DNA from: Erwinia oleae
GTDB taxonomy: Bacteria; Pseudomonadota; Gammaproteobacteria; Enterobacterales; Enterobacteriaceae
NCBI RefSeq assembly: GCF_000770305.1
Contig: NZ_JNVB01000002.1
Coordinates: 1-64,000 of the forward strand
Direction: 5' to 3'
Length of the DNA stretch: 64,000 bases
Made by a program: the position numbers and the translations under genes. Below the pieces are notes generated by a model. The model worked only from the letters and a program-made list of their open reading frames with translations. It had not been told where the DNA came from and did not search any database. Positions 61,870 through 64,000 of this stretch are shown here, in pieces (within the stretch, counting starts at the first letter, position 1; each line of letters opens with the position of its first letter).

Positions 61870-62835
61870 ATGAATAAACCTGCATTTATTATCACCATTG
61901 ATACCGAAGGGGATAACCTCTGGCGTAATCGCAGTGGCAATGTGACGACCGAAAACGCGCGCTTTCTCGGCCGCTTTCAGCAGTTATGTGAAAAATACGC
62001 CTTTAAACCGACCTGGCTCACTAACTATGAAATGGCGATCGATCCGGTTTTTATCGCGTTTGCGAAGGAGGTTATCGCACGCGGCACGGGCGAAATTGGC
62101 ATGCATCTCCACGCGTGGAACAGCCCGCCAGACTTCAGGCTGACCGATAACGACTGGCAATTTCAGCCCTATCTTGTCGAATATCCACGGGATGAGATGC
62201 ACAGAAAAGTGGCTTTTATGACCCGTCTGCTGGAAGAGACGTTTCAGACCAAAATGCTCAGCCATCGGGCAGGACGCTGGGCATTTAATGAAGCCTATGC
62301 GCAAATTCTGATTGAATTCGGCTATCGCGTTGACTGTTCCGTCACGCCGCGCGTGAACTGGCAGTTTTCGCCCGGCGCGCCGCAGGGGAAGGGCGGCACC
62401 GACTATACGCATTTTCCACAGCACGCCTACTACCTTGATCCAGCGGATATTTCACGGCCGGGGCGTTCTTCACTGCTTGAAGTGCCGATGAGCACCCTTT
62501 ATAAACATTCGGCAATGGTGAATGGTATCAGGCAGGGTTACGATCGGCTGCGGGGTAAAAGACGAAGCCCGTCCGTTTACTGGCTGCGCCCGACCGGCGG
62601 CAACGTACAGCAAATGATCCACGTGGCGGAAAAAACGCTGGCGGGCGGGGCGGACTACGTCGAATTCATGCTGCACTCGTCTGAGTTTATGCCTGATGGC
62701 AGCCCAACCTTCAAAACCGAAGCGGATATTGACCGTCTTTATGAAGACCTGGAACACCTGTTTATCTGGTTACAAACGCGAACCGTCGGCATGACGCTGG
62801 CGGACTATGCCCTGGCGAAATCGGCGCTGACGTAA
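61870..62835 (+). CDS. walW: Polysaccharide deacetylase-like protein, WalW-like
   Basis: 321 residues. NodB-like fold: TIDTEGD (Asp11) near the N terminus, the metal histidines in GMHLHAW (His79, His81), and SHRAGRWAF (131-139). Genes named walW accompany waaL in Erwinia and Serratia core loci; the product is unproven. No signal peptide, so it probably acts in the cytoplasm. ATG 61852 also opens the frame; I prefer 61870. It precedes waaL by 29 bases. Confidence 0.75.
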   Translation: MNKPAFIITIDTEGDNLWRNRSGNVTTENARFLGRFQQLCEKYAFKPTWLTNYEMAIDPVFIAFAKEVIARGTGEIGMHLHAWNSPPDFRLTDNDWQFQPYLVEYPRDEMHRKVAFMTRLLEETFQTKMLSHRAGRWAFNEAYAQILIEFGYRVDCSVTPRVNWQFSPGAPQGKGGTDYTHFPQHAYYLDPADISRPGRSSLLEVPMSTLYKHSAMVNGIRQGYDRLRGKRRSPSVYWLRPTGGNVQQMIHVAEKTLAGGADYVEFMLHSSEFMPDGSPTFKTEADIDRLYEDLEHLFIWLQTRTVGMTLADYALAKSALT

Positions 62836-62864
62836 TTAATTGCTCCATTTTTCTGAGAACCATT

Positions 62865-64000
62865 ATGCAAATCAGTGAAAACAATAAAGCGCGCTTTCGG
62901 GCAGCCCTTTACTTTCTGGCCCTCGGCGGCGCGTTGCTTTCTGTCATGCTGACATTTATGGATGTGAAATCAGCGAAAGTTTCTTTTTACTGGACGTTTT
63001 ATTTCTCGCTGGCAGGCGTGCTCTTTCACTATAAACAGTATGATCGCTCGCGGCTTTGGCTGTTGGGGCTTTTGCTCGCGTTCGGGCTGACGAAAGTGAT
63101 TTGGTTTTACTGGGAATATCTGGGCAAAGTAAACTTCAATCCCTATAACGATTATCTGAACGCAGGGAAACGTCTTCTCCTCGCCTGCGTAATCGGCTAT
63201 TGGCTGTTCGGCCAGATGCACAGATTCCAACGGCGTTCACTGGATTTTATTCGCTACGGACTGCTCATCGGGTTCGCGGCCGCCACGATTTTTGGCTTTT
63301 ATCAATATTTTGGCAGCGCCAGCCGCGTCGAATTTGCGCTTAATCGCGCCACCATTTCGGCCTATGGGTATGCGATGCTCTCGATGATGGTGCTGTTTCT
63401 GCTGGCGGCAGAGAGGCACACGCTGATAAACATTCTCGCCTGCCTGGGCATCTTTTTGCTCTCCTATTTTGTACTGATGCAGACAGGTACGCGAAATATG
63501 ATAGTCGCCTATCCGCTCATCATTCTGGCGGTCGGAGTAGTGCAGTTCCGCCACTTTGGATGGAAAACTCTTTTTGCGGTGATTGTTACGCTCGGCATCC
63601 TTATTTCACTTAGCTACAAACCGGTCATCAAGCCCCGGATCGACAGGACATTGAGCGAATATACGATTTATGAGAACAACGACGGGAATGAAAATGGTTC
63701 TCTGACCACCCGCCTGGCGATGTGGAAGGTAGGGGCATACTGCCTGCAACAACATCCGTTTGGCATGAATTCAGAAGCGCGCACGGCCTGTTTTGAGCAC
63801 TACGTGAACACCTATCATAAAGACAAGGTTTCTTTGATCTATGAGAAAGTGCACCTTCATAATGAGGTTCTGGATACCGCCAGCCTTCAGGGCATTCAGG
63901 GCGCTGTTGTTTTGCTGCTGTTCTACTTTGCGCCGATCGTTTATGCGCTGCGCAGGCGTAATGCCTTATTGCTGGCGGTGATGCTCGGCGTCGTTGTCAG
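62865..64000 (+). CDS. waaL: O-antigen ligase WaaL (3' truncated by window edge)
   Basis: Inner-membrane ligase that transfers undecaprenyl-linked O-antigen to lipid A-core. 378 codons are present and open at the right edge. Ten or so hydrophobic segments; a large periplasmic loop (about 235-355) holds TTRLAMW near 280 and HLHNEVL near 331-337, the Wzy_C-type motif with the conserved His. ATG 62865 starts MQISENNKARFRAALYF. Confidence 0.88.
   Translation, partial: MQISENNKARFRAALYFLALGGALLSVMLTFMDVKSAKVSFYWTFYFSLAGVLFHYKQYDRSRLWLLGLLLAFGLTKVIWFYWEYLGKVNFNPYNDYLNAGKRLLLACVIGYWLFGQMHRFQRRSLDFIRYGLLIGFAAATIFGFYQYFGSASRVEFALNRATISAYGYAMLSMMVLFLLAAERHTLINILACLGIFLLSYFVLMQTGTRNMIVAYPLIILAVGVVQFRHFGWKTLFAVIVTLGILISLSYKPVIKPRIDRTLSEYTIYENNDGNENGSLTTRLAMWKVGAYCLQQHPFGMNSEARTACFEHYVNTYHKDKVSLIYEKVHLHNEVLDTASLQGIQGAVVLLLFYFAPIVYALRRRNALLLAVMLGVVV

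Overview
The window is chromosomal DNA from a gammaproteobacterium of the order Enterobacterales. Nearly every gene has a close E. coli K-12 counterpart in E. coli-like order: rrn - mobA - yihD - srkA - dsbA - polA - spf - engB - csrC - yihI - hemN - glnGLA - bipA, and gmk - rpoZ - spoT - trmH - recG, and yicC - rph - pyrE - slmA - dut - coaBC - radC - rpmBG - mutM - coaD - waa. The organism is not E. coli. mobB, yihF, yihG, gltS and dinD are absent from their E. coli places. The LPS core genes are of the Klebsiella/Serratia/Erwinia type (waaE next to waaA and coaD, a WabG-like transferase, a WalW-like deacetylase beside waaL). I infer a member of Erwiniaceae (Pantoea, Erwinia, Mixta) or a near relative; the sequence alone does not fix the genus.

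Region 1 (1-19 kb) is core housekeeping. It holds the tail of an rRNA operon with 5S and its terminator, molybdenum cofactor guanylyltransferase, stress kinase SrkA, DsbA, DNA polymerase I, and Spot 42 RNA with the 15-residue SpfP frame. EngB, the CsrA-sponge RNA CsrC, YihI and HemN follow. The glnA-glnL-glnG nitrogen regulon comes next with a textbook sigma-54/NtrC promoter. BipA then leads into yihX-yihY-dtd-fabY.

Region 2 (19-32.7 kb) has RluF, the AsmA-like YicH and xanthine permease XanP, then an unrecognised 77-residue protein. After these come the stringent-response/nucleotide cluster recG-trmH-spoT-rpoZ-gmk, and ligB, yicG and yjdM.

Region 3 (32.8-40.7 kb) is an accessory sugar locus: a GntR/UTRA regulator, nanK and nanE (ManNAc kinase and ManNAc-6-P epimerase, without nanA or nanT), a Gfo/Idh/MocA dehydrogenase and a complete four-gene ABC sugar importer. 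A shared divergent control region carries a clean inverted repeat.

Region 4 (41.6-46.9 kb) is an AT-richer insertion between yicC and rph, which are divergent neighbours in related genomes. It encodes a two-domain acyltransferase resembling OlsF (ornithine-lipid synthesis), then a lipoprotein-type membrane fusion protein, an ABC ATPase and an ABC-2 permease. A Pho-box-like repeat lies upstream of the acyltransferase gene.

Region 5 (47-53.3 kb) is housekeeping again: rph, the pyrE attenuator, pyrE, slmA, dut, coaBC, radC, rpmBG, mutM.

Region 6 (53.2-64 kb) is the LPS outer-core locus. A long leftward run of glycosyltransferase genes ends in waaQ, wabG-like, waaA, waaE and coaD. Divergent walW-like and waaL genes are preceded by an ops-like element. 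waaL runs off the right end. No insertion sequence, prophage, CRISPR array or tRNA was found.
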